From Neobacillus bataviensis LMG 21833 (GTDB lineage Bacteria > Bacillota > Bacilli > Bacillales > Cytobacillaceae), in assembly GCF_000307875.1 (NCBI RefSeq), contig NZ_AJLS01000124.1, positions 1 through 64,000 on the forward strand: a stretch of 64,000 bases of DNA, in the 5' to 3' direction. The position numbers and the translations under genes were made by a program. Under the pieces are notes generated by a model. The model ran no database searches, was not told the origin of the DNA, and saw only the letters and a program-made list of their open reading frames with translations. Below are positions 43,417 to 51,852 of the stretch, piece after piece; position 1 is the stretch's first letter, and each line of letters starts with the position of its first letter.

Positions 43417-44269
43417 TTTTGCTTTTTTTGATGAGGGCTCCAAGCGGGAAATCAGGAGAGCAACGTTAAAAGCCATCGCTATTCCCGGGTATCAGGTGCC
43501 ATTTGCCTCAAGAGAAATGCCCATAGCCAGAGGCTGGGGGACAGGCGGACTTCAGTTAACACTCTCCCTTGTCGGCAAAAACGATAGTTTAAAAGTGATT
43601 GACCAGGGTTCTGATGAATCTGTCAATGCAGTCAATATCAAAAAGCTTGTTTCCGATACAACCGGAATTGAAGTGACAGAAGAAACCGAAAAGGCAACGA
43701 TTATTCAATCTAGACACCGGATTCCGGAAGTCCCATTAAGGGAAAATCAGATTCTAGTCTTACAGGTCCCTCTTCCAGAACCCCTGCGTTTTTATGAGCC
43801 GAGTGAATGGGAAACGAAAAAGCTTCATGCTGAAAAGGAATACAGCGGGGCATGGGTCATGCTGTTCGAGCAGATCATGAAATTTGGGACAACTACAACA
43901 GATGCCGACCATCCGGTCATGATCCACGACAGATATGTTATGGCACCAAGCCCAATTCCAAGATTCGATAATCCTAAAATGCACAAGTCTAAGGGATTAA
44001 TTCTGCTGGGTGCAGGCCGAGAGAAAAAAATCTATGCTGTGCCTCCTTATACGGATGTCGAATCGCTGGCTTTTGAGGATTATCCATTTTCAGTGGAATC
44101 GTTTGAGGATGAAAGCTGCAGGCTGTGTGGCACCACAGGGGTCTTTATGGATGAGCTTTTCGATGATGAAACAGGCGAAACTTACTTTCAATGCAATGAT
44201 ACCAGCTATTGCTTATCCCAAATGAATCAAAAACCAATAGTAGGAGGTGAAGGAAATGAGCAGCATTGA
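43400..44269 (+). CDS. phnJ: C-P lyase PhnJ, radical SAM enzyme
   Basis: This 289-residue enzyme breaks the carbon-phosphorus bond by radical chemistry, giving the alkane and ribose cyclic phosphate. The iron-sulfur ligands are Cys240, Cys243 and Cys265 in the CX2CX21C pattern (ESCRLCG ... YFQC), and Cys271 corresponds to the thiyl-radical Cys272 of the E. coli enzyme. Other family blocks: GYQVPFASREMPIARGWGTG and FGTTTTDADHPVM. All key residues are intact. It overlaps phnI and phnK. Confidence 0.93.
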   Translation: MQLKYNFAFFDEGSKREIRRATLKAIAIPGYQVPFASREMPIARGWGTGGLQLTLSLVGKNDSLKVIDQGSDESVNAVNIKKLVSDTTGIEVTEETEKATIIQSRHRIPEVPLRENQILVLQVPLPEPLRFYEPSEWETKKLHAEKEYSGAWVMLFEQIMKFGTTTTDADHPVMIHDRYVMAPSPIPRFDNPKMHKSKGLILLGAGREKKIYAVPPYTDVESLAFEDYPFSVESFEDESCRLCGTTGVFMDELFDDETGETYFQCNDTSYCLSQMNQKPIVGGEGNEQH

Positions 44270-45101
44270 GGCACCGATCCTATCGATTAAAAACGTACAC
44301 AAACAATTTGGCGCTGGCTGCAGTACTTGCCAGGATCAAACGGGAAGGGCACTGATAAAAAATTATTGCAAGGCATGCGGAACAGTTTACGCCTGCCAGG
44401 ATATCAGCTTTGACTTGTATCCCGGAGAAATCTTAGGAATTGTTGGTGAAAGCGGGAGCGGCAAATCCACGCTGATGAGATGTCTTTATTTTGACCAGGA
44501 AGTAACAAGTGGTGAGGCTTATCTGAGCCAGTATGAAGGAGGGGAGAAGAGTCTATTTCAGGAATCTTCGCAGAAAAAACGGTATATTCGTAATCACTTA
44601 ATGGGAAAGGTGTACCAAAACCCTTTGCTAGGTTTGAAAATGAATTTTTCTTCTATCGGGAATATTGCTGAAAAACTGATTGCAGCTGGGAATCGGAATG
44701 TAGGGCAGATGGAATCGAGAGGAAAGGAACTGCTGGAATATGTGAACATTCCGGATTACCGCATGAAAGAAGCACCCAAAAATTTTTCCGGCGGTATGCA
44801 GCAGCGGGTCCAGATCGCGAAGGCACTTTCCAATAATCCACCAATCCTACTGCTGGATGAAGTGACGACCGGGCTAGATTTATCCGTTCAGGCAAGCGTT
44901 TTGGATTTAATCAAGCATTTGCAAAGGGAGCTTGCCATCAGCATGATTATTGTCTCCCACGACCTTGGGGTAATTCGGATGCTTGCGGATCGCACGTTAG
45001 TCATGCTAGATGGGAAAGTTATCGAACAGGGACTTACTGATCAAATTCTTGAAGACCCGCAAGGTCCTTACACACAGCAGCTCGTTCAATCGCTTCTTTA
45101 A
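44256..45101 (+). CDS. phnK: C-P lyase ABC protein PhnK with N-terminal Cys-rich insert
   Basis: This 281-residue ABC-type ATPase docks on the C-P lyase core rather than driving transport. Walker A GESGSGKST (64-72), signature FSGGMQQRVQ and Walker B ILLLDEVTTGLD are intact. Between the first strand and Walker A lies an insert absent from E. coli PhnK, with Cys22, Cys25, Cys38, Cys41 and Cys47 (GAGCSTCQD ... NYCKACGTVYAC), the layout of a small zinc or FeS site. ATG 44256 follows AGGAGGTGAAGGAA and lies inside phnJ. Confidence 0.88.
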   Translation: MSSIEAPILSIKNVHKQFGAGCSTCQDQTGRALIKNYCKACGTVYACQDISFDLYPGEILGIVGESGSGKSTLMRCLYFDQEVTSGEAYLSQYEGGEKSLFQESSQKKRYIRNHLMGKVYQNPLLGLKMNFSSIGNIAEKLIAAGNRNVGQMESRGKELLEYVNIPDYRMKEAPKNFSGGMQQRVQIAKALSNNPPILLLDEVTTGLDLSVQASVLDLIKHLQRELAISMIIVSHDLGVIRMLADRTLVMLDGKVIEQGLTDQILEDPQGPYTQQLVQSLL

Positions 45102-45127
45102 GTTCTGTATAGAAGGAGGAAAAAAGG

Positions 45128-46306
45128 ATGTACCTGATTACAAACGGTAAAATCGTGACAGAAGCAGCTATATTGGAGGGCTTTGACCTGCTCATCAAAG
45201 AAAACAGAATTGAACAAATTGCTTTCAGGGGTGAAATACCGGTCGAGGAAACGATGGAGGTCATTGATGCTGCTGGCGGCTTTATTTCCCCAGGATTTAT
45301 CGACCTTCACTCTGATTATATAGAAAGTATGGCAGCACCAAGGCCTACTTCCTTGATGAATTTCCATTTAAGTCTGAGGGAAGCGGAAAAAGAGTTAATT
45401 GCCCATGGTATTACTACCATGTTTCACTCCCTTTCCTTGTTTAAGTTTACGGAGTATGCCTATAAACCAATTCGTGAACCTGAAAACGTCAGGAAATTTA
45501 TTGACCTGATTGAACAGAGCCATACTAACAGCCATTTAGTGCGCCATCGATTTCATGCGAGGTTTGAAATCGACAATGTGGATGAGGTTGATAATTTAAA
45601 GTCATATATTGCCGAAAAAAAGGTACACCTGATTTCCTTCATGGATCATACCCCGGGGCAGGGACAATATCGTGACCTGGAAGTCTATCGGCATACAGTG
45701 AAAGGCTACAACGATATTAGTGATGCAGAGATTGATAGAATCATAACCAAGCATCTGACCAAAGAGAAGGTTGCGATTGAAGCGATGCAGGAAATCGCCC
45801 AGGCAGCAGCGGAAAATCATATTGCCATTGCTTCACATGATGATGATTCACTAGAAAAGCTGGAACTGGTTAAAAGCTTAGGTGCTCAAATCAGCGAATT
45901 TCCAATTACGATGGAAATAGCTAAAATGGCAAAAGAACAAGGGTTGTACACGGTGGCAGGGGCGCCAAATGTCCTGCTGGGAGGCTCGCACAGCGGGAAT
46001 CTTTCCGCGGCTGAGGCCATCAAGGAGAAGGCCATCGATATTCTATGCAGTGATTATTACCCAGCAGCGATGCTGCATTCCATTTTTGAACTGCATCAGA
46101 AATATGACCTTGATTTAGCACAAATGTTCAAGTTAGTAACGATCAATCCGGCAAAGGCAGTAAACCTTGATCATGAAATAGGGTCGATCAAGGAAGGTAA
46201 AAAGGCAGACCTGCTCATTATTGAAAAAATCCAGCCTGATTTTCCAGTGATTACAGCGGTAATGGTAGACGGGAAGCTGATTCAAAAAACAAACTACCGT
46301 ATTTGA
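45128..46306 (+). CDS. phnM: PhnM, alpha-D-ribose 1-methylphosphonate 5-triphosphate diphosphatase
   Basis: This 392-residue amidohydrolase-superfamily enzyme removes pyrophosphate from ribose 1-phosphonate 5-triphosphate. Metal ligands are visible in GFIDLHSDYIE, HRFHARFEID, MDHTPGQGQY and the HDDDS block, with GAPNVLLGGSHSGNLSA toward the C-terminus. AGGAGGAAAAAAGG precedes ATG 45128. It sits between phnK and phnL, the Gram-positive order. Confidence 0.9.
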   Translation: MYLITNGKIVTEAAILEGFDLLIKENRIEQIAFRGEIPVEETMEVIDAAGGFISPGFIDLHSDYIESMAAPRPTSLMNFHLSLREAEKELIAHGITTMFHSLSLFKFTEYAYKPIREPENVRKFIDLIEQSHTNSHLVRHRFHARFEIDNVDEVDNLKSYIAEKKVHLISFMDHTPGQGQYRDLEVYRHTVKGYNDISDAEIDRIITKHLTKEKVAIEAMQEIAQAAAENHIAIASHDDDSLEKLELVKSLGAQISEFPITMEIAKMAKEQGLYTVAGAPNVLLGGSHSGNLSAAEAIKEKAIDILCSDYYPAAMLHSIFELHQKYDLDLAQMFKLVTINPAKAVNLDHEIGSIKEGKKADLLIIEKIQPDFPVITAVMVDGKLIQKTNYRI

Positions 46307-46358
46307 CAGGAAGCAGAAGCGGAAGAGTTGGTTTATTTTAATGAAAGAAGGTGGATCA

Positions 46359-47069
46359 ATGGAAAACATCCTATCAATTGAAGGTTTAGCTAAATCGTTT
46401 AAGCTGCACAATCTGAACAAGCGGATTAAAGCAATTAATAATATCAGCCTGTATGTTAAAGAAGGGGAATTCATCGGAATAACAGGTAAAAGCGGTAGCG
46501 GGAAATCGACCATTTTAAAATGTATTTATCGCACCTATTTGTCAGATGAAGGTGATATTTGGTACAACTCAACGAAATTCGGCCCGATTAACCTGGCATC
46601 AGCTAATGAGCGGGAGATTGTTGATTTGCGAAAGCATGAAATTGGTTATGTGTCGCAGTTTCTTAATGTGATGCCTAGAACAACTGCCAGAGAGCTGGTG
46701 AAACAATCCATTATGGAAATGGGCTATCAGGAATACACCGCAGAAATGGAAACAGTGAAAATGCTTGAGCATTTTGAATTAGATCGGGAACTATGGGATA
46801 GTTATCCAGCCACTTTTTCAGGAGGAGAAAAGCTCCGTCTTAACATTGCTAGAGCAATGGTAAAGCGGCCAAGGCTTTTGCTATTAGATGAACCTACGGC
46901 AAGTCTTGACGGAGCCTCCAAACAAAAAGTGAAAGTGTTAATCAAACAGCTAATGGAGGAAGGAACCACAATGCTTGGAATATTTCATGACCTCGAATTT
47001 ATGAAGGATTTGTGCGACAGGGAATACAATATTCAGGCAGGGAAATTTCTCATTTCGACAAAGTCTTAA
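46359..47069 (+). CDS. phnL: C-P lyase ABC protein PhnL
   Basis: This 236-residue ABC-type ATPase acts with PhnGHI in forming the ribose phosphonate. Walker A GKSGSGKST, the family Q-loop region GYVSQFLNVMPRTTA, a degenerate signature FSGGEKLRLN and Walker B LLLLDEPTASLD are present. ATG 46359 follows AGAAGGTGG; the upstream in-frame ATG 46341 is less likely. It ends the C-P lyase transcript; the uptake genes start 140 bp later. Confidence 0.88.
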   Translation: MENILSIEGLAKSFKLHNLNKRIKAINNISLYVKEGEFIGITGKSGSGKSTILKCIYRTYLSDEGDIWYNSTKFGPINLASANEREIVDLRKHEIGYVSQFLNVMPRTTARELVKQSIMEMGYQEYTAEMETVKMLEHFELDRELWDSYPATFSGGEKLRLNIARAMVKRPRLLLLDEPTASLDGASKQKVKVLIKQLMEEGTTMLGIFHDLEFMKDLCDREYNIQAGKFLISTKS

Positions 47070-47108
47070 TAATTTCTTACCATAACTTAGCATATTTAAA
47101 ATAGTAAA

Positions 47109-47125
47109 TTTACAGTCTATTAATA
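47109..47125 (+). promoter_or_regulatory. weak Pho-box pair before phnD
   Basis: TTTACA (47109) and TTAATA (47120) are 11 bp apart, but no third or fourth repeat is in phase. It could be half a PhoP site; the uptake genes may mainly be read from the upstream promoter. Confidence 0.35.
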
Positions 47126-47209
47126 TTAGCTTTGTATAATTCAGTTGTCTAGGCATGAAAGGAAATTGAAAAGACCAAAATTCTGTATCCCTAGGAGGAT
47201 TTTCTACAA

Positions 47210-48271
47210 ATGAAGAAATCACTATTGAAAAGTGCGTTGTTAGTTTCTATGTCTGCTTTAACCATTTTTGCAGCGGGATGTTCATCAAAAACTGAAGGGG
47301 CTACTACAGGGAAATCAGCTGATGACAAGATTACGATTGCTTGGCTGCCTAATGAATCCGGTGCAGATTTAGAAGCAGCTAGAACAGAAATTGGAAAAGA
47401 AATTGAAGCCGCAACAGGGAAAAAGGTAGAACATAAGACAACAACGGATTATATTGTTGCGATTGAAGCCATTGCAAATGGAAATGCGGATATGGCATTC
47501 CTGGGGGCACAAGGTTATATTGAAGCACATAATAAAAATGAGAAAGTCCTTCCGCTGGCTGTTCCAAGCGGTGAATCGGGCACGCTTGATGATGCCGTTT
47601 ACTACAGCTGGCTGGCAGTAAATAAAGGGGATGCAAGTAAATATAAAGACGGTAATAAATTTTCTCTTGGTCATATTTCTGGAAAGAAATTTTCATTTGT
47701 TTCGAACAGCTCTACTTCTGGGTTCAAAGTTCCTTCAACAGGAATTGTTGACTATTTCAGTAAAAAGGGTGACTACAAGGATTTAAAAGCAGAAGATTTA
47801 CAAGAAGGTGGAAAGGACAAGTTTTTTAGTGAAGTATTATATGGAGGATCTCATCAGGGCTCTGCCGTCAACCTATTAACGGGTAAAGCTGATATTGCTG
47901 CGTTTTGTGATACATGTGTAAACAACTACGTGGAACTTGCCAATGGAGATGAAAACAGACCTGGGGCTGTTTACAAAGTGAAAAAAGATGCAGCTGAGCC
48001 GTTTAATACTCTTCCAGGTAAAGAATTTGAACTTATTTCTGTTACACCAGTTTTAAACGCACCATTTGTTGTTAACACGAAGGAAATCAATGAAGAGGAT
48101 CAAAAGAAGATTCTTGAATTATTAACGAGTGATAAAATAGCTGGAAATGAAAAAGTATTTGTGCCCGCAGACTCTAAATTTTCCGGGTTGTTCAGCAAGA
48201 AATCAGGAAAAGAAAGTTTGTTAAAGGTTGAAGATAAATTTTTTGACCCGATTCGAGAACTGTCTAAGTAA
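47210..48271 (+). CDS. phnD: PhnD-type phosphonate-binding lipoprotein
   Basis: This extracellular phosphonate (or phosphite) receptor has a lipobox FAAGC (Cys24), then a Thr/Gly/Lys linker. The PhnD fold is evident in ITIAWLPNESGADLEA, HKTTTDYIVAIEAIANG split at about 66-82, ADMAFLGAQGYI, NSSTSGFKVPS (the ligand-phosphate loop) and YGGSHQGSAVNLL. It is 353 residues, near family length. CTAGGAGG precedes ATG 47210. A complete phnDCEE uptake set follows the lyase genes. Confidence 0.88.
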   Translation: MKKSLLKSALLVSMSALTIFAAGCSSKTEGATTGKSADDKITIAWLPNESGADLEAARTEIGKEIEAATGKKVEHKTTTDYIVAIEAIANGNADMAFLGAQGYIEAHNKNEKVLPLAVPSGESGTLDDAVYYSWLAVNKGDASKYKDGNKFSLGHISGKKFSFVSNSSTSGFKVPSTGIVDYFSKKGDYKDLKAEDLQEGGKDKFFSEVLYGGSHQGSAVNLLTGKADIAAFCDTCVNNYVELANGDENRPGAVYKVKKDAAEPFNTLPGKEFELISVTPVLNAPFVVNTKEINEEDQKKILELLTSDKIAGNEKVFVPADSKFSGLFSKKSGKESLLKVEDKFFDPIRELSK

Positions 48272-48311
48272 TCGAAGGGTGAAAACTAATTGAATGCAAG
48301 GGGAGTTAACG

Positions 48312-49100
48312 ATGACTGTGCTATTAGAACTGAAAAATGTATCAAAGCAATATGGGAAGGATACAAAAGCGCTATCAGATGTTAATTTCTCTGTTAAAGA
48401 AGGGGAGTTTGTTTCCATCATTGGGCCGTCAGGAGCAGGGAAATCAACTCTCCTTCGCTGCATCAATAGGATGATTGATGCTAGCAGCGGAGACATCATT
48501 TTTGATGGTGACAATGTTTGTACACTAGGAAAAAAGAATCTGAAAACACTCCGAACGAAAATTGGAATGATTTTTCAACATTACAATCTAGTTAAACGAT
48601 TGAGTGCCATGGAAAATGTTCTCCATGGAAGATTAGGATATAAATCAACCTTTGCTGGTGTACTTGGAATATACAATCAAGATGAAAAAGAAAAGGCCTT
48701 GAACTTGCTCGAAGGATTGGGACTAGGGGAACAGATTTATAAACGAGCTGATCAACTGAGCGGTGGACAAAAACAGCGTGTAGGAATTGCCAGAGCGTTA
48801 ATCCAGGAGCCAAAAATGCTGTTGTGTGATGAACCGATTGCTTCACTTGATCCGAATTCATCCAAAGTCATAATGGATCATCTAAGAAATATCACAACTT
48901 CCTATGGTATTACATGCCTGGTTAATCTTCACCAGGTAGATGCAGCATTAAAATATTCAGATCGAATTATTGGAGTTAACCAGGGGAAAGTGGTTTTTGA
49001 TGGCGCTCCCGATGAAATAACAGATGAGATCATCCACAAAATTTACGGCTCTGAAGCGGGAGAATTGATCTTTGAACATGGAGGAAGAAATGCAGGCTGA
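48312..49100 (+). CDS. phnC: PhnC-type phosphonate ABC importer ATPase
   Basis: This 262-residue nucleotide-binding subunit has Walker A GPSGAGKST, Q-loop MIFQHYNLVKRLS, signature LSGGQKQRVG, Walker B MLLCDEPIASLD and the switch His in NLHQVD, all typical of PhnC. ATG 48312 follows AAGGGGAG. It overlaps the first permease gene by 11 bp. Confidence 0.9.
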   Translation: MTVLLELKNVSKQYGKDTKALSDVNFSVKEGEFVSIIGPSGAGKSTLLRCINRMIDASSGDIIFDGDNVCTLGKKNLKTLRTKIGMIFQHYNLVKRLSAMENVLHGRLGYKSTFAGVLGIYNQDEKEKALNLLEGLGLGEQIYKRADQLSGGQKQRVGIARALIQEPKMLLCDEPIASLDPNSSKVIMDHLRNITTSYGITCLVNLHQVDAALKYSDRIIGVNQGKVVFDGAPDEITDEIIHKIYGSEAGELIFEHGGRNAG

Positions 49101-49875
49101 TATTTTTTTAACAAAAAAGATTCGTTCATTGGCATTTATTTTATTGCTCGTAGCCGTCACGATTGTAGCTGTCGTCATGACAGAATTTAATCTGGCTAGA
49201 GGTTTTTCCTCCATTCCAGAGGCGATTGTATGGTCATTCTCAAATTTTTATCCTGATGCGGCTTCTATGGAGAAACTGCCCAATATATTGGATAAACTTC
49301 AGCAAACAATATTAGTTTCTATTGCAGCAACGACGGTTGCTTCTATCCTAGCTTTGTTTTTTTCCATCGCAGGTTCGACTGCAACCCAATTTAATTCTTT
49401 CTTAAGTAAAATCAGCAGAGGAATCGCTACCGTATTTCGGAACATTGATATTTCTGCATGGTCGATGATTCTATTGTTTTCATTTGGACAAAGTGCGTTA
49501 ACAGGATATTTTGCTTTGTTTTTTGGCTCTTTCGGTTTTCTGACCAGAGCCTTTATTGAATCCATTGATGAAGTCAGCAGCAGTTCAGTCGAAGCGCTCC
49601 GGGCAACAGGTGCTAGCTATTTATCGATTATCTTTCAATCTGTCATTCCATCCACTATTCCACAGTTGATCAGTTGGATTCTATTTATGATTGAGACCAA
49701 TATCCGCAATGCCACTTTAGTAGGAATTCTAACGGGTACGGGGATAGGATTTGCTTTTAATTTGTACTATAAAAGTCTTGATTATAATAGTGCATCCTTA
49801 GTAGTAATCGTGATTATCGCGGCAATTTTTATGATTGAATGGGTTTCAAATTATATCAGAAGGGTGATTTTATAG
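49090..49875 (+). CDS. phnE: PhnE-type permease, first of two
   Basis: This 261-residue permease has about six membrane segments. The coupling loop is EALRATGASYLSIIFQSVIPSTIPQL split at about 163-188, and RNIDISAWSMILLFSFG marks the PhnE family. ATG 49090 has TGGAGGAAG 5 nt upstream, within the end of phnC. It pairs with the second permease to form a heterodimeric channel. Its stop overlaps the next GTG start by one base. Confidence 0.87.
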   Translation: MQADIFLTKKIRSLAFILLLVAVTIVAVVMTEFNLARGFSSIPEAIVWSFSNFYPDAASMEKLPNILDKLQQTILVSIAATTVASILALFFSIAGSTATQFNSFLSKISRGIATVFRNIDISAWSMILLFSFGQSALTGYFALFFGSFGFLTRAFIESIDEVSSSSVEALRATGASYLSIIFQSVIPSTIPQLISWILFMIETNIRNATLVGILTGTGIGFAFNLYYKSLDYNSASLVVIVIIAAIFMIEWVSNYIRRVIL

Positions 49876-50732
49876 TGGAAATAAAATCGGTAACGGTTGG
49901 GACAGGGACCAGACTTCAAGCAAGGGGATCAAGACCAAAAAGAGAAAGGGCAATGAACAAAACGTCCTTGGTGATACCTGGAACCTTAATTTCTCTTGTG
50001 ATTTTGACGATTTATGGATTCTATAGCTTTGATTATAAGGATATTAACTTCGCCAACGCTGCTCTCTCTACAGTAGAAAATGTCAAAACGATGTTCCTTG
50101 AACCCCAATTTAGCCATTTCACATTTGGAAAGGCTGTCTATCAAGTAGCGGTGACCCTTGGTCTTGGGTTTCTAACCACGTTATTTGGGGCTGTGATCGC
50201 CCTGCTCTTTGGGTTACTTGCAGCACAGAATTTAACGAATAAAAAAGTATCGATGAGCATTAAGGGAGTGGTAACCTTCATCCGATCGGTCCCGACCGTC
50301 CTATGGGTGTTAATATTCGCCGTTGCTGCTGGTCTGGGAAGCGAGGCTGCGGTAATTGGAATGACATTTCACTCTGTCGGTTATTTAATCAAAGCGTATT
50401 CCGAGGCATTTGAGGAAATGGATGAAGGGTTAATAGAAGCGCTCCGGGCAAGCGGAGCAAATTGGTGGCAGATTGTCTTTCAAGCCGTTATCCCATCCAC
50501 TATTACATATTTAATCTCATGGACTTTCCTGCGCTTTGAAATTAATTTTGCTGTCGCAGTTGCGATGGGTGCTGCTGCAGGTGCAGGCGGAATTGGATTC
50601 GACATGTTCATGGCAAGCGGATTTTATTATGATATAAGAGAAGTTGGGGTGATCACTTATTTCATCTTAACCGTTGCCATTGTCCTAGAACTCGCAGCCA
50701 CTAGAATAAAACATCATTTGAAAACCCGCTGA
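49875..50732 (+). CDS. phnE: PhnE-type permease, second of two
   Basis: This 285-residue permease starts at GTG 49875 after AAGGGTGATTTTATA, overlapping the previous stop; the longer in-frame start at 49839 is rejected because it lies deep in the previous gene without a ribosome site. It has an extended basic N-terminus, FIRSVPTVLWVLIFAVAAG, and the coupling loop EALRASGANWWQIVFQAVIPSTITYL split at about 179-204. It ends the phn locus and is followed by a terminator. Confidence 0.87.
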   Translation: MEIKSVTVGTGTRLQARGSRPKRERAMNKTSLVIPGTLISLVILTIYGFYSFDYKDINFANAALSTVENVKTMFLEPQFSHFTFGKAVYQVAVTLGLGFLTTLFGAVIALLFGLLAAQNLTNKKVSMSIKGVVTFIRSVPTVLWVLIFAVAAGLGSEAAVIGMTFHSVGYLIKAYSEAFEEMDEGLIEALRASGANWWQIVFQAVIPSTITYLISWTFLRFEINFAVAVAMGAAAGAGGIGFDMFMASGFYYDIREVGVITYFILTVAIVLELAATRIKHHLKTR

Positions 50733-50777
50733 TAACCTAGCGAATGAAGAAATCGATCCGATGTGTAATGGGAGAAA

Positions 50778-50812
50778 AGATGACCAGGGGTTGGGCCCGT
50801 GGTCATCTTTTT
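50778..50812. terminator. terminator between phnE and yfhP
   Basis: AGATGACCA (50778-50786) and TGGTCATCT (50800-50808) with T5; it lies between convergent genes and may serve both. Confidence 0.8.
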
Positions 50813-50816
50813 GTTT

Positions 50817-51806
50817 TTATTTCATAGAGGTCGAGTTGGATAACAGTCTTAGCACCTTTTTATAGTGTTTTAACGAGTGTACTTTTCCTATATAGCTATT
50901 CTTATGTTTGAAATCAGATGAAATAAATTGAATAGCTAGGTAGGGAAAAAATTTTTTTGTTCGAAAGCGGAGATCCTTCCAATAAATAAAGTATCCGTTT
51001 TTTCTTACATCCACAAACGGGTAGGCAAACGTTGTACAAGCAAGAAAATCTGAAATAGATTGGTCCATTCGACTCTCTGAAACTAACACGGGAAAATCAT
51101 TTTTTTTAGAAAGAGTGTGCTCAATGGCTAGACTTTTTTCAGAATAGACGCCAAATAAGAAATCTTCATCGGTTTCAATAATGACATCCCATTTTAATAG
51201 AGTGATTTGAGGAATAAGCTTAATCCGGACAGCATTCATAAAGTGATGGTTTAAGTGACGTTTTGCTGCTGATGTAAAAAAAGCCCGAATTCCTAGGTAT
51301 AAAAAGGTAAATAGGTATATGACCAAAAAGGTTATGCCAGGTTGATAGAATAGAAGTAAACCAAATCCTAGAAAATGAAGGACAAGCATGTAGGGATCGA
51401 TTAATGGAACTGCATCAAAGGCAAACCATTTTCGGGAAAATGGCAGGAGGATTTGCGTTCCATGAACATTGAATAAATCAAATAGTACATGAAGTATGAC
51501 TGCTAAAAGCGTCCATAAAAATAGATGAAGAAAATCAATCCCTGGGAAGAATGGATAAAGTAATCCTGAAACCAGGATAGCCCATAATGGAAGTGCTGGA
51601 AGGGAATGTGACAGACCACGGTGATTTCGGAAGTAACTTCCTTTTCCACGTAACCGATAGATAAAGTCAAAATCAGGTGCATTTGAACCTATGGCCGTAC
51701 TTAAAAGGACTGCCTGTGATAGAGTTTGATTTTCAGAGACAAAAGGATCAATCTGAGCAAGAGCACCAATGCCTAAGCCAATCACGATATGTGAAAAAGT
51801 ATCCAT
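50817..51806 (-). CDS. yfhP: YfhP-type membrane metal-dependent hydrolase (YdjM/LexA-binding family)
   Basis: This 329-residue membrane protein of the YdjM superfamily opens MDTFSHIVIGLGIGAL, with GSNAPDFDFIYR and FRNHRGLSHSLPAL giving the His/Asp pattern of this group, then four hydrophobic segments (about 90-190) and a soluble C-terminal domain. Length and order match B. subtilis YfhP, whose biochemical function is unknown. AAGGGGTGG precedes ATG 51806. It lies downstream of a glycosyltransferase on the same strand, 46 bp away, possibly co-transcribed. Confidence 0.78.
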   Translation of the reverse strand: MDTFSHIVIGLGIGALAQIDPFVSENQTLSQAVLLSTAIGSNAPDFDFIYRLRGKGSYFRNHRGLSHSLPALPLWAILVSGLLYPFFPGIDFLHLFLWTLLAVILHVLFDLFNVHGTQILLPFSRKWFAFDAVPLIDPYMLVLHFLGFGLLLFYQPGITFLVIYLFTFLYLGIRAFFTSAAKRHLNHHFMNAVRIKLIPQITLLKWDVIIETDEDFLFGVYSEKSLAIEHTLSKKNDFPVLVSESRMDQSISDFLACTTFAYPFVDVRKNGYFIYWKDLRFRTKKFFPYLAIQFISSDFKHKNSYIGKVHSLKHYKKVLRLLSNSTSMK

Positions 51807-51852
51807 CTGGCCACCCCTTAACTTATTAATTGGGTTTAACTCCTGATATCAA

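Noticed and set aside
49839-49874. Longer N-terminus for the second PhnE permease
   Set aside because: It would begin deep inside the previous permease gene without a ribosome site; GTG 49875 has AAGGGTGAT upstream and the usual 1-bp overlap.
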